Shown piece after piece: positions 7,130 to 14,347 of a stretch of DNA of 18,627 nt. Both the position numbers and the translations under genes were made by a program. The notes beneath the pieces were generated by a model that saw only the letters and a list, made by a program, of their open reading frames with translations, had not been told where the DNA came from and ran no database searches. The DNA comes from Actinomycetes bacterium. GTDB lineage: Bacteria > Actinomycetota > Actinomycetes > Actinomycetales > Microbacteriaceae. Location: positions 1 through 18,627 of the forward strand of contig JAEYVF010000141.1 in NCBI GenBank assembly GCA_023432005.1. Direction: 5' to 3'. Positions within the stretch are counted from its first letter, which is position 1, and each line of letters starts with the position of its first letter.

Positions 7130-8262
7130 ACGCCATCCGGAACGTCTTCGTGCTCAACGTCGGCTCGAGCTCGATCAAGTACCAGCTGCTCGACGTCGAG
7201 GACGGCACCGTGCACGGCGAGGGCGTGGTCGAGCGGATCGGGCTCGCGGGCTCCGGCGTCGCCGATCACGCGCGCGCGCTCGAGCTCGTGCTCGACGAGC
7301 TGCCCGACGTGCCGATCGACGCGGTCGGGCACCGCATCGTCCACGGCGGCACGCGCTTCGTGCAGGCGACCGTCATCGACGACGACGTCGAGCGCGAGAT
7401 CGAGGCCCTCGCCGACCTCGCACCGCTCCACAACCCGCCCGGCCTCGCGGGCATCCGCGCCGCCCGCACCGTGCTGACCGATGTGCCGCACGTCGCCGTG
7501 TTCGACACCGCGTTCCACGCGACCATCAGCCCCGCGGCCCGCGACTACGCCATCGACGCGGAGGTCGCGGCGCGCACCCGCATCCGCCGCTTCGGGTTCC
7601 ACGGCACCTCGATCGGCTACGTGTCGCGGATCGCGGCGGAGCTCCTCGGGCGCGAACGCGACCCCGAGTTCAAGCTCGTCGTGCTGCACCTCGGCAACGG
7701 GGCCTCCGCCGCGGCCGTCCTCGGCGGCCGCTCGCTCGACACCTCGATGGGGATGACCCCGCTCGAGGGGCTCGTCATGGGGACGCGCTCCGGTGACATC
7801 GACCCCGCCATCCCGCTCTACCTCGCGCGTGAGCACGGCTACACGATCGCGGAGCTCGACGAGCTGCTGAACAAGAGGTCGGGCCTGCTGGGGCTCGCGG
7901 GCCGCAGCGACATGCGCGAGCTCGTGAACGCCGCCAACGCGGGCAACGAGCGCGCGACGCACGCGCTCGACGTGTACGTGCATCGACTGCGCCACTACAT
8001 CGGCGCCTACGCGGCCGAGCTCGGCGGCCTCGACGCCGTCGCGTTCACCGCGGGCGTCGGCGAGAACTCGTCGTACATCCGCCGCCGCGCGATCGCCGGC
8101 CTCGACTTCCTCGGGCTCTCGATCGACGCCGAGCGCAACAACGCGTCGTCGCGCGAGCCGCGCGTCATCTCGCCCGAGGGCTCGACCGCGAGCGTGCTCG
8201 TCGTCCCGACGAACGAGGAGCTCGAGATCGCGCGCGAGACGCGCGCCGCGGCGTCGCGCTAG
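7126..8262 (+). CDS. ackA: Acetate kinase
   Basis: AckA transfers the phosphate of acetyl phosphate to ADP, giving acetate and ATP, the second step after Pta. The protein has 378 residues, slightly short for a family of about 400. Conserved parts are VLNVGSSSIK (N11), GHRIVHGG (R70), PLHNPPG, FDTAFH (D127, the catalytic Asp position), RFGFHGTS (H160), LHLGNGAS, TRSGDIDP (R221), FTAGVGENS and PTNEE near the C-terminus. The GTG at 7126 overlaps the pta stop by four bases and has GGAGG at 7114-7118, seven bases upstream, so the start is well supported. The kinase gene devS follows after 43 bases. Nothing is broken or missing. Confidence 0.97.
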   Translation: MNAIRNVFVLNVGSSSIKYQLLDVEDGTVHGEGVVERIGLAGSGVADHARALELVLDELPDVPIDAVGHRIVHGGTRFVQATVIDDDVEREIEALADLAPLHNPPGLAGIRAARTVLTDVPHVAVFDTAFHATISPAARDYAIDAEVAARTRIRRFGFHGTSIGYVSRIAAELLGRERDPEFKLVVLHLGNGASAAAVLGGRSLDTSMGMTPLEGLVMGTRSGDIDPAIPLYLAREHGYTIAELDELLNKRSGLLGLAGRSDMRELVNAANAGNERATHALDVYVHRLRHYIGAYAAELGGLDAVAFTAGVGENSSYIRRRAIAGLDFLGLSIDAERNNASSREPRVISPEGSTASVLVVPTNEELEIARETRAAASR

Positions 8263-8293
8263 GGAACGCGAGAGCGGGTCCCGCGGGGCCTGC

Positions 8294-8305
8294 GAGACTT
8301 GACGC
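8294..8305 (+). promoter_or_regulatory. Possible leaderless promoter of devS
   Basis: GAGACT (8294-8299) is followed by TGACGC and the ATG at 8306. The arrangement is the same as TAGACT plus six bases before the rpiB start, with G in place of the first T. No ribosome binding site is visible in the 43-base gap after ackA. Read-through from pta-ackA is also possible. Confidence 0.3.
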
Positions 8306-9943
8306 ATGCCCTCCCCCGACGCCCGCGAGGCTCGACTGCGTCGACTCCTCGAGGTCGTGCCCGACGTCGTCGGCGAGCTCGAGCTCGACCACGTGCTCGA
8401 GCGCATCGTCACGTCCGCGGTCGACCTCGTCTCCGCGCGCTGGGGCGCGCTCGGCGTCATCGCGCCCGACGGCACGCTCGAGCGCTTCGTGCACGTCGGC
8501 ATGACGCCCCCCGAGGTCGCGGCGATCGGGCACCTGCCGGAGGGGCACGGGCTGCTCGGGGCCGTCATCGACGAGGGCGAGCCCATCCGCCTCCCCCACC
8601 TCGCCGACGACGCGCGCTCGGTCGGGTTCCCGCGGCACCACCCGCGCATGGACGCGTTCCTCGGGGTGCCGATCCGCGTCCGCGACACCGTGTTCGGCAA
8701 CCTCTATCTGACGAACCACGACGGCGGCGCGGAGTTCTCGGACGAGGACGAGCGGCTCCTGGGCTCACTCGCGGCGGTCGCCGCGATCGCCATCGAGAAC
8801 GCGCGGCTCTTCGCGCAGCAGGTGCGCCGGGAACGCTGGTCGACGGCCCTCGCCGAGGTGACCGCGGCGCTCCTGTCGGAGGACACGGTCGACATCCTCG
8901 CCGTGCTCGCGGAGCGCGTCGCGTCGGTCATCGACAGCGAGCTCGTGTGCGTCATCGTGCCCGACGGCGAGGAGCACGGGCACCGGATGCTGCGCGTCGA
9001 CACCGCCCGCGGTGCGGGCGCCGAGGACCTCGTGGGCCGCCGCTACCCCGCGGCGGGCACGCTCTCGGGCCGCGCGATCGAGACGGGCGAGCTCGCATCG
9101 ACCGAGTCCGAGCCCCGCGAGTCCGTGCTGCGCCGTGGACCGAGCGCCGCGATCGCCCTCCCGGTGCGCGCGGGCGACGTCGTGCTCGGCGCGCTGAGCG
9201 TCTACCGGCGCGTCGACGCGCCGCGGTTCACGGATGCCGAGCGCGCCATGGCGGGCGAGTTCGCCCAGCAGGCGGGCATCGCGATCGAGCTCGGCCGCGG
9301 GCGCGCCGATCGGCAGCGGCTCGCGCTCGTCGAGGAGCGCTCGCGCATCGCGCGCGACCTGCACGACCACGTCATCCAGCGCCTCTTCGGCACGGGCCTC
9401 ACCCTCCAGGCGATCGGCGCGCGCACGCCCGAGGCGGCCGACGCGATCGCGGCTCAGGTCGATGCGATCGACGCCGCGATCGGCGAGATCCGCACCGCGA
9501 TCTTCGCGCTCGCGCCGCGGCCCGGTTCGGGGGGCGCCTTGCGTCACCGCCTGCTCGACGTCGCGACGGATGCCGCTCCCGGTCTCGCGAACCCCCCGCT
9601 CGTGACGTTCGCGGGCCCCGTCGACCTGCTCGTCGAGGGCGCGCTCGCCGACGACGTCGTCGCGGTCGTGCGCGAGTGCCTCGCGAACGCGGCGCGCCAC
9701 GCCCGCGCATCGCGCGTCGAGGTCGCGGTCACGGTCGACGACGACGCGGTCACCGTGACGGTCGAGGACGACGGGGTCGGGATGCCCGCCGACGCGCCGC
9801 GCGCATCCGGCACCCGCAACCTCGACGAACGCGCGCGTCGCCGGGGAGGTAGCTTCGAGGTGGCCGCTCGGGCGTCGGGCGGCACACGCGCGCGCTGGAC
9901 GGCACCCGTCGCCTCCGGCTCTGGAAGGAGCAGCATCCCGTAA
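8306..9943 (+). CDS. devS: DevS/DosT-like two-GAF sensor histidine kinase, probable heme gas sensor
   Basis: This is a cytoplasmic histidine kinase of 545 residues without membrane segments. GAF domain 1 spans about 20-170, GAF 2 about 178-330, HisKA_3 about 340-405 and the HATPase about 445-535. The phosphoacceptor is H353 in RIARDLHDHVIQRLF; N461 (ECLANAARHA) and DDGVGM (488-493) bind ATP. GAF 1 contains GFPRHHPRMDAFLGVPIRVRD followed by FGNLYL. Aligned by eye with M. tuberculosis DevS, H112 falls on the heme ligand H149 and Y134 on the distal Y171, with the same 22-residue spacing. Heme binding and O2/NO/CO sensing are therefore likely but inferred. It is followed at once by its regulator devR and lies between pta-ackA and dps. 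It stops at TAA 9941. Confidence 0.9.
   Translation: MPSPDAREARLRRLLEVVPDVVGELELDHVLERIVTSAVDLVSARWGALGVIAPDGTLERFVHVGMTPPEVAAIGHLPEGHGLLGAVIDEGEPIRLPHLADDARSVGFPRHHPRMDAFLGVPIRVRDTVFGNLYLTNHDGGAEFSDEDERLLGSLAAVAAIAIENARLFAQQVRRERWSTALAEVTAALLSEDTVDILAVLAERVASVIDSELVCVIVPDGEEHGHRMLRVDTARGAGAEDLVGRRYPAAGTLSGRAIETGELASTESEPRESVLRRGPSAAIALPVRAGDVVLGALSVYRRVDAPRFTDAERAMAGEFAQQAGIAIELGRGRADRQRLALVEERSRIARDLHDHVIQRLFGTGLTLQAIGARTPEAADAIAAQVDAIDAAIGEIRTAIFALAPRPGSGGALRHRLLDVATDAAPGLANPPLVTFAGPVDLLVEGALADDVVAVVRECLANAARHARASRVEVAVTVDDDAVTVTVEDDGVGMPADAPRASGTRNLDERARRRGGSFEVAARASGGTRARWTAPVASGSGRSSIP
9923..9930 (+). promoter_or_regulatory. Strong ribosome binding site that points to a GTA start for devR
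   Basis: GGAAGGAG at the end of devS is followed by nine bases and then GTA at 9940, where the regulator's conserved N-terminus begins. The next in-frame standard start, GTG 9976, is 45 bases away and has no such site. Confidence 0.65.
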
Positions 9944-10560
9944 CCCGCGTCTTCCTCGTCGACGACCACGAGATCGTGAGGCGCGGCATCGCCGACCTCA
10001 TCGACGCCGAACGCGACCTCGAGGTCGTCGGCGAGTCGGGACAGGTGCGGGGCACGCTCGCGAAGATCGAGGTGACGAGGCCCGACGTCGTCGTGCTCGA
10101 CGTGCGCCTGCCGGACGGCGACGGCATCGAGCTGTGCCGCGCGATCCGCTCGGCGCATCCCGACATCCGCTGCCTCATGCTCACGGCGTACGACGACGAC
10201 GAGGCGAGCCGCTCTGCGGTGCTCGCGGGCGCGTCCGGCTACGTGCTCAAGGAGATCCGCGCGCGGGGGCTCGTCGAAGGCGTGCGCAAGGTCGCGGCGG
10301 GCGGCACCCTGCTCTCGACGCAGGTATCGGAGCGCGTCGCGCGGTCGTTCGCGGCGCCCGCGACGGCTGACGAGCCCGAGCTCACGCTGCGCGAGCGCCA
10401 GGTGCTCGACCTCATCACCGAGGGGCTCACCAACCGGCAGATCGGCGAGCGTCTCGGGCTCGCCGAGAAGACCGTCAAGAACTACGTCTCGGGGCTGCTC
10501 GCGAAGCTCGGCATGGAGCGGCGCACGCAGGCGGCCGTGTACCGCCTCGAGCACCGCTGA
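9940..10560 (+). CDS. devR: DevR/DosR-like response regulator (NarL family), apparent GTA start
   Basis: This DNA-binding partner of the preceding kinase has 206 residues from 9940. The receiver domain runs about 3-120 and the LuxR-type helix-turn-helix about 145-200. Counting from the GTA, the residues fall exactly at M. tuberculosis DosR numbers: D8, D9, phosphoacceptor D54 (VLDVRLPDGDG), T82 (LMLTAY) and K104 (YVLKEI). The recognition helix LAEKTVKNYVS and the tail LLAKLGMERRTQAAV closely match DosR. There is no ATG, GTG or TTG between the in-frame stop at 9850 and GTG 9976. Starting at 9976 would delete strand 1 and the acidic pocket D8/D9. I therefore place the start at GTA 9940; a CTG at 9895 is a weaker alternative. 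One G-to-A change in an ancestral GTGA overlap would explain both this codon and the TAA stop of devS. Confidence 0.88.
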   Translation, partial: VTRVFLVDDHEIVRRGIADLIDAERDLEVVGESGQVRGTLAKIEVTRPDVVVLDVRLPDGDGIELCRAIRSAHPDIRCLMLTAYDDDEASRSAVLAGASGYVLKEIRARGLVEGVRKVAAGGTLLSTQVSERVARSFAAPATADEPELTLRERQVLDLITEGLTNRQIGERLGLAEKTVKNYVSGLLAKLGMERRTQAAVYRLEHR

Positions 10561-10580
10561 GCGCGCGGGTGGCGGCCGGG

Positions 10581-10612
10581 TAGCGTCCCGCTAGCGTCCC
10601 GGGAATGCCCGG
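10581..10612. promoter_or_regulatory. Tandem 10-mer and inverted repeat downstream of devR
   Basis: TAGCGTCCCG occurs at 10581-10590 and again at 10592-10601, 11 bp apart (about one helical turn). It runs into the small inverted repeat CCGGG-AATG-CCCGG (10599-10612). The site is about 35-60 bases upstream of the candidate dps -35. It could be an activator site or part of the devR terminator; the sequence does not decide. Confidence 0.3.
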
Positions 10613-10643
10613 TCAAGCCCCGGTCAGGGAAGCCTCATCTTCA

Positions 10644-10671
10644 TTGCGGAATGCCCAGGGCTGAGTACCGT
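10644..10671 (+). promoter_or_regulatory. Candidate promoter of dps
   Basis: TTGCGG (10644-10649), a 16-base spacer and TACCGT (10666-10671) fit an actinobacterial housekeeping promoter. Transcription would start near 10678-10680, directly before the hairpin at 10683. The gap from devR is 157 bases, so dps probably has its own transcript. Confidence 0.5.
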
Positions 10672-10682
10672 TGAATCAGACG

Positions 10683-10701
10683 CGGCCGGTTCGACCGGCC
10701 G
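10683..10701 (+). promoter_or_regulatory. Hairpin at the 5' end of the dps leader
   Basis: CGGCCGGT-TCG-ACCGGCCG has eight perfectly paired bases and a three-base loop. It lies between the predicted transcription start and the ribosome binding site AAGGAG (10704-10709), which is eight bases before ATG 10718. It could protect the mRNA 5' end, control ribosome access, or act as a DNA operator. Confidence 0.55.
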
Positions 10702-10717
10702 AGAAGGAGACGAGACG

Positions 10718-11209
10718 ATGACCGACGCCAAGACCACGACCATCCCCACGACCTCGCTCGACCCGGATGTCAGCGCCGGAGTCGCGCAGTTCCTCAGCCC
10801 CGTCGTCGTGAACCTCCAGGCCCTCGCGGTCGACGGCAAGCAGGCGCACTGGCACGTGCGCGGCGCCAACTTCATCGGCGTCCACGAATTCCTCGACACC
10901 TTCGTCGCCCACGTGCAGGGCTGGGCCGACCTCGCGGCCGAGCGGATCGTGGCCCTCGGCCTGCCGATCGACGCGCGCATCCAGACGATCGCCGAGAAGA
11001 CCACGACCCCCGCGCTCGCCGACGGCTTCCAGCAGTCGGACGCCACGATCCGAGCCGTCATCGCTCAGATCGACGCGACGCTCGCGGTCGTGCGCACCGC
11101 GATCGAGGAGCTCGAGGAGCTCGACCTGCCGTCGCAGGATGTCGCGATCGAGATCGCGAACGGGCTCGACAAGGACCGCTGGTTCCTCTTCGCGCACGTC
11201 GCCAACTGA
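10718..11209 (+). CDS. dps: Dps-family ferritin-like DNA-protecting protein
   Basis: Dps proteins form 12-subunit cages that oxidise Fe(II) with hydrogen peroxide and store the iron, protecting DNA in stress and stationary phase. This one has 163 residues, the usual size. The intersubunit ferroxidase residues are visible: H44 in KQAHWHVRG, H56 in GVHEF, and D71 and E75 in ADLAAERI. The N-terminal tail is short and Thr-rich with one lysine, so strong DNA binding through a basic tail is not obvious. ATG 10718 follows AAGGAG at good spacing and a stable leader hairpin. It lies after devSR on the same strand with its own likely promoter, and a palindromic repeat follows its stop. Its place beside devSR and cyd suggests a redox or low-oxygen role. 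Confidence 0.95.
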   Translation: MTDAKTTTIPTTSLDPDVSAGVAQFLSPVVVNLQALAVDGKQAHWHVRGANFIGVHEFLDTFVAHVQGWADLAAERIVALGLPIDARIQTIAEKTTTPALADGFQQSDATIRAVIAQIDATLAVVRTAIEELEELDLPSQDVAIEIANGLDKDRWFLFAHVAN

Positions 11210-11222
11210 GGCGCATACCCCG

Positions 11223-11261
11223 CTGGTTGAGTAGCCCGCGCAGCGGGCGTGTCGAAACCAG
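11223..11261. repeat. Palindromic intergenic repeat between converging genes, possible two-way terminator
   Basis: Outer arms CTGGTT (11223-11228) and AACCAG (11256-11261) enclose a core hairpin CCCGC-GCA-GCGGG. The flanks GAGTAG and GTGTCGA are imperfect partners. It fills the 58 bases between the dps stop and the stop of the opposing amidohydrolase gene. The same sequence pattern recurs inside cydDC. From memory, similar repeats are common between genes in Microbacteriaceae. There is no T-tract. Confidence 0.7.
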
Positions 11262-11267
11262 CCCCCG

Positions 11268-12737
11268 CTAGACCAGCACCCCGCCGACCACCGCGCCGTG
11301 CACGGGCATCGTGCGCAGCGCATCCGGCTCCACCGCGTGCGGGTCGGCGTCGAGGATCGCGAGATCCGCGACGCCGCCCACGGCGATGCCGGCGACCCCG
11401 CCCCACGACGAGCGCAGCGCGGCCGACAGCGGCAGCGCCTGCTCCGGATGCCACGGCTCGCGCCCGTCACGCGAGCGCGTGACCGCGGCAGCGAGCGTCG
11501 CCCACGGGTCGAGCGGTGCGACGGGCGCATCTGACCCGAGCTCGAGCGCGACCCCCGCGTCGTGCAGCCACCGGTAGGCGAAGGCGCGCTCGGTGCGGCC
11601 TGCCCAGTGGTGCTCGGCGACGTCGCGGTCGTCCATCGCGTGCTCGGGCTGCACACTCGCGCTGATGCCGAGCTCGGCGAAGCGCGGCACGTCGGAGGGC
11701 TGCACGAGCTGCGCGTGCTCCATGCGCGGCGGCAACGGCGCGGAGGCCGGGATGCCGAGAGCTGCGAAGGTGTCGAGCGCCTGCGTCACGGCGCGGTCGC
11801 CGATCGCGTGGATCGTGGGCACGAGCCCCGCGCCCCACGCGTCGCGAGCGACCGCGAGGAGGTCGGCGTCCGTCGGATACGTCGGCAGGCCGCTGCCGCC
11901 CGTGTCCGGGTAGGGATCGATCGTCCACGCCGTGCGGGAGTTGAGCGCCCCGTCGGTGAAGAGCTTGAACCAGCCGACCGTCGCGAGCCCCTCGGCTCCC
12001 GGCACCGGGTCGCCCGAGCGCAGGCCCGACGCCCGCACCGCGTCGAGGTCGACGGGGTAGACGCACGCGCGCACGCGCATCGAGCGCAGCCCGCCGCTCA
12101 CGCGCCGACCCCACGAGCCGACCGTGTCGCGCATGTCGAGGTCGACGATGCCCGTGACCCCGCGCGCGTTCGCCGCGCGCATGGCATCCGCGACCCAGCG
12201 GTCGATGGTCGCCTCGTCGGCGGCCGACAGCCGCACCCCGAGGTCGAACGCGGGCTGCTCGTTGAGCCACCACGCGTCGTGCGGGAGGCCCATGCGGTGC
12301 AGGAGGGCGGTGTTCGACCACACGGTGTGCACGTCGGCCGAGATGAGCGCGACCGCGACATCGCCCACGGCGAGCAGCTCCGCGCTCGGGTCGTCGGGCC
12401 ACAGGGCGTCGCGGAAGCCGTAGCCGAGCAGCACCTCGTCGACGTCCCAGCCCGTGTCGACGCGCGCCCGCACGATCGCGGCGACCTCCGCGGCGGATGC
12501 CGCCGCGGAGACATCGAGGCGGCGCGACACGGCGGCCCACTGCCCCGTGTGCACGTGCCCGTCCCACAGACCCGGCATGAGGAAGCGACCGTCGAGGTCG
12601 ACGCGCTCCGCGTCCCGCGACACGAGAGCGGGACCGAGCTCCGCGATGCGCCCGTCGCGCAGCAGGACGTCGACGGGCTCGGATTCCGTTCCCTCGGCCG
12701 CGACGAGCCGCGCGCCCCCGAGCAGCAGGGCGCTCAT
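11268..12737 (-). CDS. YtcJ-like metal-dependent amidohydrolase (Amidohydro_3 family)
   Basis: This 489-residue protein has the family layout: a small beta-sandwich built from both ends and a TIM-barrel with metal ligands. Visible are GHVHTG (H61, H63), K258 in WFKLFTDGAL (the position of a bridging, possibly carbamylated lysine), H310 in TIHAIGDRA, H341 in MEHAQ and D403 in GSDAP. The C-terminal GGVADLAILDADP returns to the sandwich. Family members hydrolyse amide or carbamate bonds, but the substrate cannot be read from sequence. Its ATG overlaps the stop of the PaiB-like gene by four bases (ATGA), so it is the last gene of the rpiB operon. It ends against the palindromic repeat shared with dps. 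Confidence 0.9.
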   Translation of the reverse strand: MSALLLGGARLVAAEGTESEPVDVLLRDGRIAELGPALVSRDAERVDLDGRFLMPGLWDGHVHTGQWAAVSRRLDVSAAASAAEVAAIVRARVDTGWDVDEVLLGYGFRDALWPDDPSAELLAVGDVAVALISADVHTVWSNTALLHRMGLPHDAWWLNEQPAFDLGVRLSAADEATIDRWVADAMRAANARGVTGIVDLDMRDTVGSWGRRVSGGLRSMRVRACVYPVDLDAVRASGLRSGDPVPGAEGLATVGWFKLFTDGALNSRTAWTIDPYPDTGGSGLPTYPTDADLLAVARDAWGAGLVPTIHAIGDRAVTQALDTFAALGIPASAPLPPRMEHAQLVQPSDVPRFAELGISASVQPEHAMDDRDVAEHHWAGRTERAFAYRWLHDAGVALELGSDAPVAPLDPWATLAAAVTRSRDGREPWHPEQALPLSAALRSSWGGVAGIAVGGVADLAILDADPHAVEPDALRTMPVHGAVVGGVLV

Positions 12738-13363
12738 GCGCCGCGCTCCTCGAGCCGGCGCATCTCGTGTGCGAGTCCCGGCTGGGCGTAAGGTCCGTCG
12801 CCGGCGAGCTCCTCGATGATCCGCTCCCGCACGGACTCGGGCTTGTTCTGGCTGAGCTTCGCGCGTGCGTCGAACCGCGTCACGCGGATGCGCAGGCCCA
12901 CGGTGCCCTTCGCGACCCGCTCGGCGTAGGGCTCGTCGATGTGCAGCGAGCGCGGCACGGGCATCTCCTTCTCGAAGTGGTCGGTGAGGCGGTGCAGGAT
13001 ACGGAAGTTCTCCTCGGGCGAGAGGAGCTCGGGCACGCCGTAGAGGTGCGCGGTGACGTGGTTCCAGGTCGGGATGAAGTCACCCTCCTCGTACCAGCCG
13101 GGCGAGATGTAGCCGTGCGGCCCCTGCACGATCGCGAGCACCTCGTGCTGCCCGAGCTCGTGCGCCACCTCATCCGGTCGCCCGAAGTGCGACACGATCG
13201 AGATGGTGTCGTCGGCGGTCTCCTCCAGCAGCGTCGCGTAGTGCGAGGCCACGAGACCCCTCGAGGTGTGCGACACGTACGTCGTCCACGGGTTCTCGCG
13301 GATGAGGCGCTTGACCTCGTCGACGTCCGTCAGCAGGTAGTGGGGCGTGCGGCGCATCCCCAC
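12734..13363 (-). CDS. PaiB-like FMN-binding protein
   Basis: The 209 residues match the PaiB / 'FMN-binding negative transcriptional regulator' family, a split-barrel flavin-binding fold. Matching parts are NPWTTYVSH, HFGRPDEVA, GYISPGWYEEGDFIPTWNH, and KLSQNKP near the C-terminus. Bacillus PaiB was described as a regulator of protease and sporulation genes, but most members are uncharacterised and may be flavin enzymes. The start is either GTG 13363 or ATG 13357 (residue 3); neither has a clear ribosome binding site. Its start is nine bases past the stop of the glycosylase gene and its stop overlaps the amidohydrolase start, so it is translated within a tight operon. Family assignment is strong; function is open. 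Confidence 0.9.
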   Translation of the reverse strand: MGMRRTPHYLLTDVDEVKRLIRENPWTTYVSHTSRGLVASHYATLLEETADDTISIVSHFGRPDEVAHELGQHEVLAIVQGPHGYISPGWYEEGDFIPTWNHVTAHLYGVPELLSPEENFRILHRLTDHFEKEMPVPRSLHIDEPYAERVAKGTVGLRIRVTRFDARAKLSQNKPESVRERIIEELAGDGPYAQPGLAHEMRRLEERGA

Positions 13364-13372
13364 ATCGTCGCA

Positions 13373-14344
13373 CTACTGCTGATCGAGGGGGCACCAGTAG
13401 AGCTTGCGCCCGCCGAGCTCGGTCATCGCGATGCTCGTGCCGCACACGCGGCACGGCTCGCCCGTGCGGTGGTACACCCAGTGCCGGTCGTCGCGCGAGG
13501 CGAGGGCGCGCGCGTAGGACTCCGGGTCGAGGTCGTCCATCGTCAGCATCTGCCCCGTCTCGACGCCGATGCGCAGGAGGTGCACCCAGTCCCGCCACAG
13601 ACCGCGCACGATCTCCTCGGGCACCTCCTTGCCGGGCCGGAACGGGTCGAGGCGCGCGCGGAACAGCAGTTCGGCGCGGTAGACGTTGCCGATGCCCGAG
13701 ACGACCGACTGGTCCATGAGCAGCAGGGCGATCGGGGTGGGCTTCTTGCGCACGACCGCGGTGAATCGCTCCTCTGCCTCGGCGAGGTCGTCGACCATCG
13801 GATCGGGGCCGAGCTTGCCGATCGTGCGGTCGACCTCCTCGTTCGTCTGCACCTCGCACGCCGTCGGCCCGCGCAGGTCGGCGCACGCCGTCGGCGTCAG
13901 CAGGCGCACGCGCACCGCGCCGACGGGCTCGGGAGGCCAGGTCTCGAGCTCGGGCTCGAGCTTCTCCGACTCGGCCATGCGCAGCCGCGTGCGCCGCGGG
14001 GCGCCGATCGACCACGGCGAGTCCTCGTGCGCGCCGACGACCGTTCCGCGCTGGTTGGTCTGCCCCATGCGCCCGTTCGCGGACGCGATGGTCGGGTCGA
14101 CCGAGATGTCGCCCGCGAAGTCCCACGCGCCGTACATGCCGAGGTGCACCCGCAGCCAGAGCCCGTGATCGAACTCGAGGAACATCTGCTTGCCGACGGC
14201 CTTGGCCTGCACGATCTCGTGCCCGTCGAGCTCGGCGGCCCCCGCCGCGAAGCGCCCCTGCGGCGAGCTCACCGCGACCGGCGCGCCCGTGAAGTTCGCG
14301 GCGAACTGGCGCGCGATGCGATGGACGGAGTGACCCTCGGGCAT
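13373..14344 (-). CDS. Fpg/Nei-family DNA glycosylase/AP lyase with altered zinc finger
   Basis: This base-excision repair enzyme removes oxidised bases and nicks the abasic site. The 323-residue protein starts MPEGHSVHRIA, with catalytic P2 and E3, the endonuclease VIII-like version of the family N-terminus. MDQSVVSGIGNVYRAELLF is the helix-two-turn-helix. The C-terminus should be a four-cysteine zinc finger (C-x2-C...C-x2-C). Here it reads CRVCG, then WCPLDQQ and stop, so the fourth cysteine is an aspartate. ATG 14344 lies three bases after the rpiB stop without a good ribosome binding site, suggesting coupling. Oxidative base repair fits the redox theme of the region. Assignment to Nei rather than Fpg rests on the PEGH start. 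Confidence 0.93.
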   Translation of the reverse strand: MPEGHSVHRIARQFAANFTGAPVAVSSPQGRFAAGAAELDGHEIVQAKAVGKQMFLEFDHGLWLRVHLGMYGAWDFAGDISVDPTIASANGRMGQTNQRGTVVGAHEDSPWSIGAPRRTRLRMAESEKLEPELETWPPEPVGAVRVRLLTPTACADLRGPTACEVQTNEEVDRTIGKLGPDPMVDDLAEAEERFTAVVRKKPTPIALLLMDQSVVSGIGNVYRAELLFRARLDPFRPGKEVPEEIVRGLWRDWVHLLRIGVETGQMLTMDDLDPESYARALASRDDRHWVYHRTGEPCRVCGTSIAMTELGGRKLYWCPLDQQ

Positions 14345-14347
14345 CGG

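Noticed and set aside
8261..8290. DosR box upstream of devS
   Set aside because: Only the half site GGTCCC is present; the other half matches at chance level.
9935..9945. Programmed -1 frameshift fusing devS to devR
   Set aside because: The shift CCG to CCC before the stop is possible, but there is no classical slippery heptamer or obvious stimulatory structure, and separate translation with GTA is simpler. It is kept only as an alternative.
9976..10560. devR starting at GTG 9976
   Set aside because: It would remove the first strand and the D8/D9 acidic pocket of the receiver domain and lacks a ribosome binding site.
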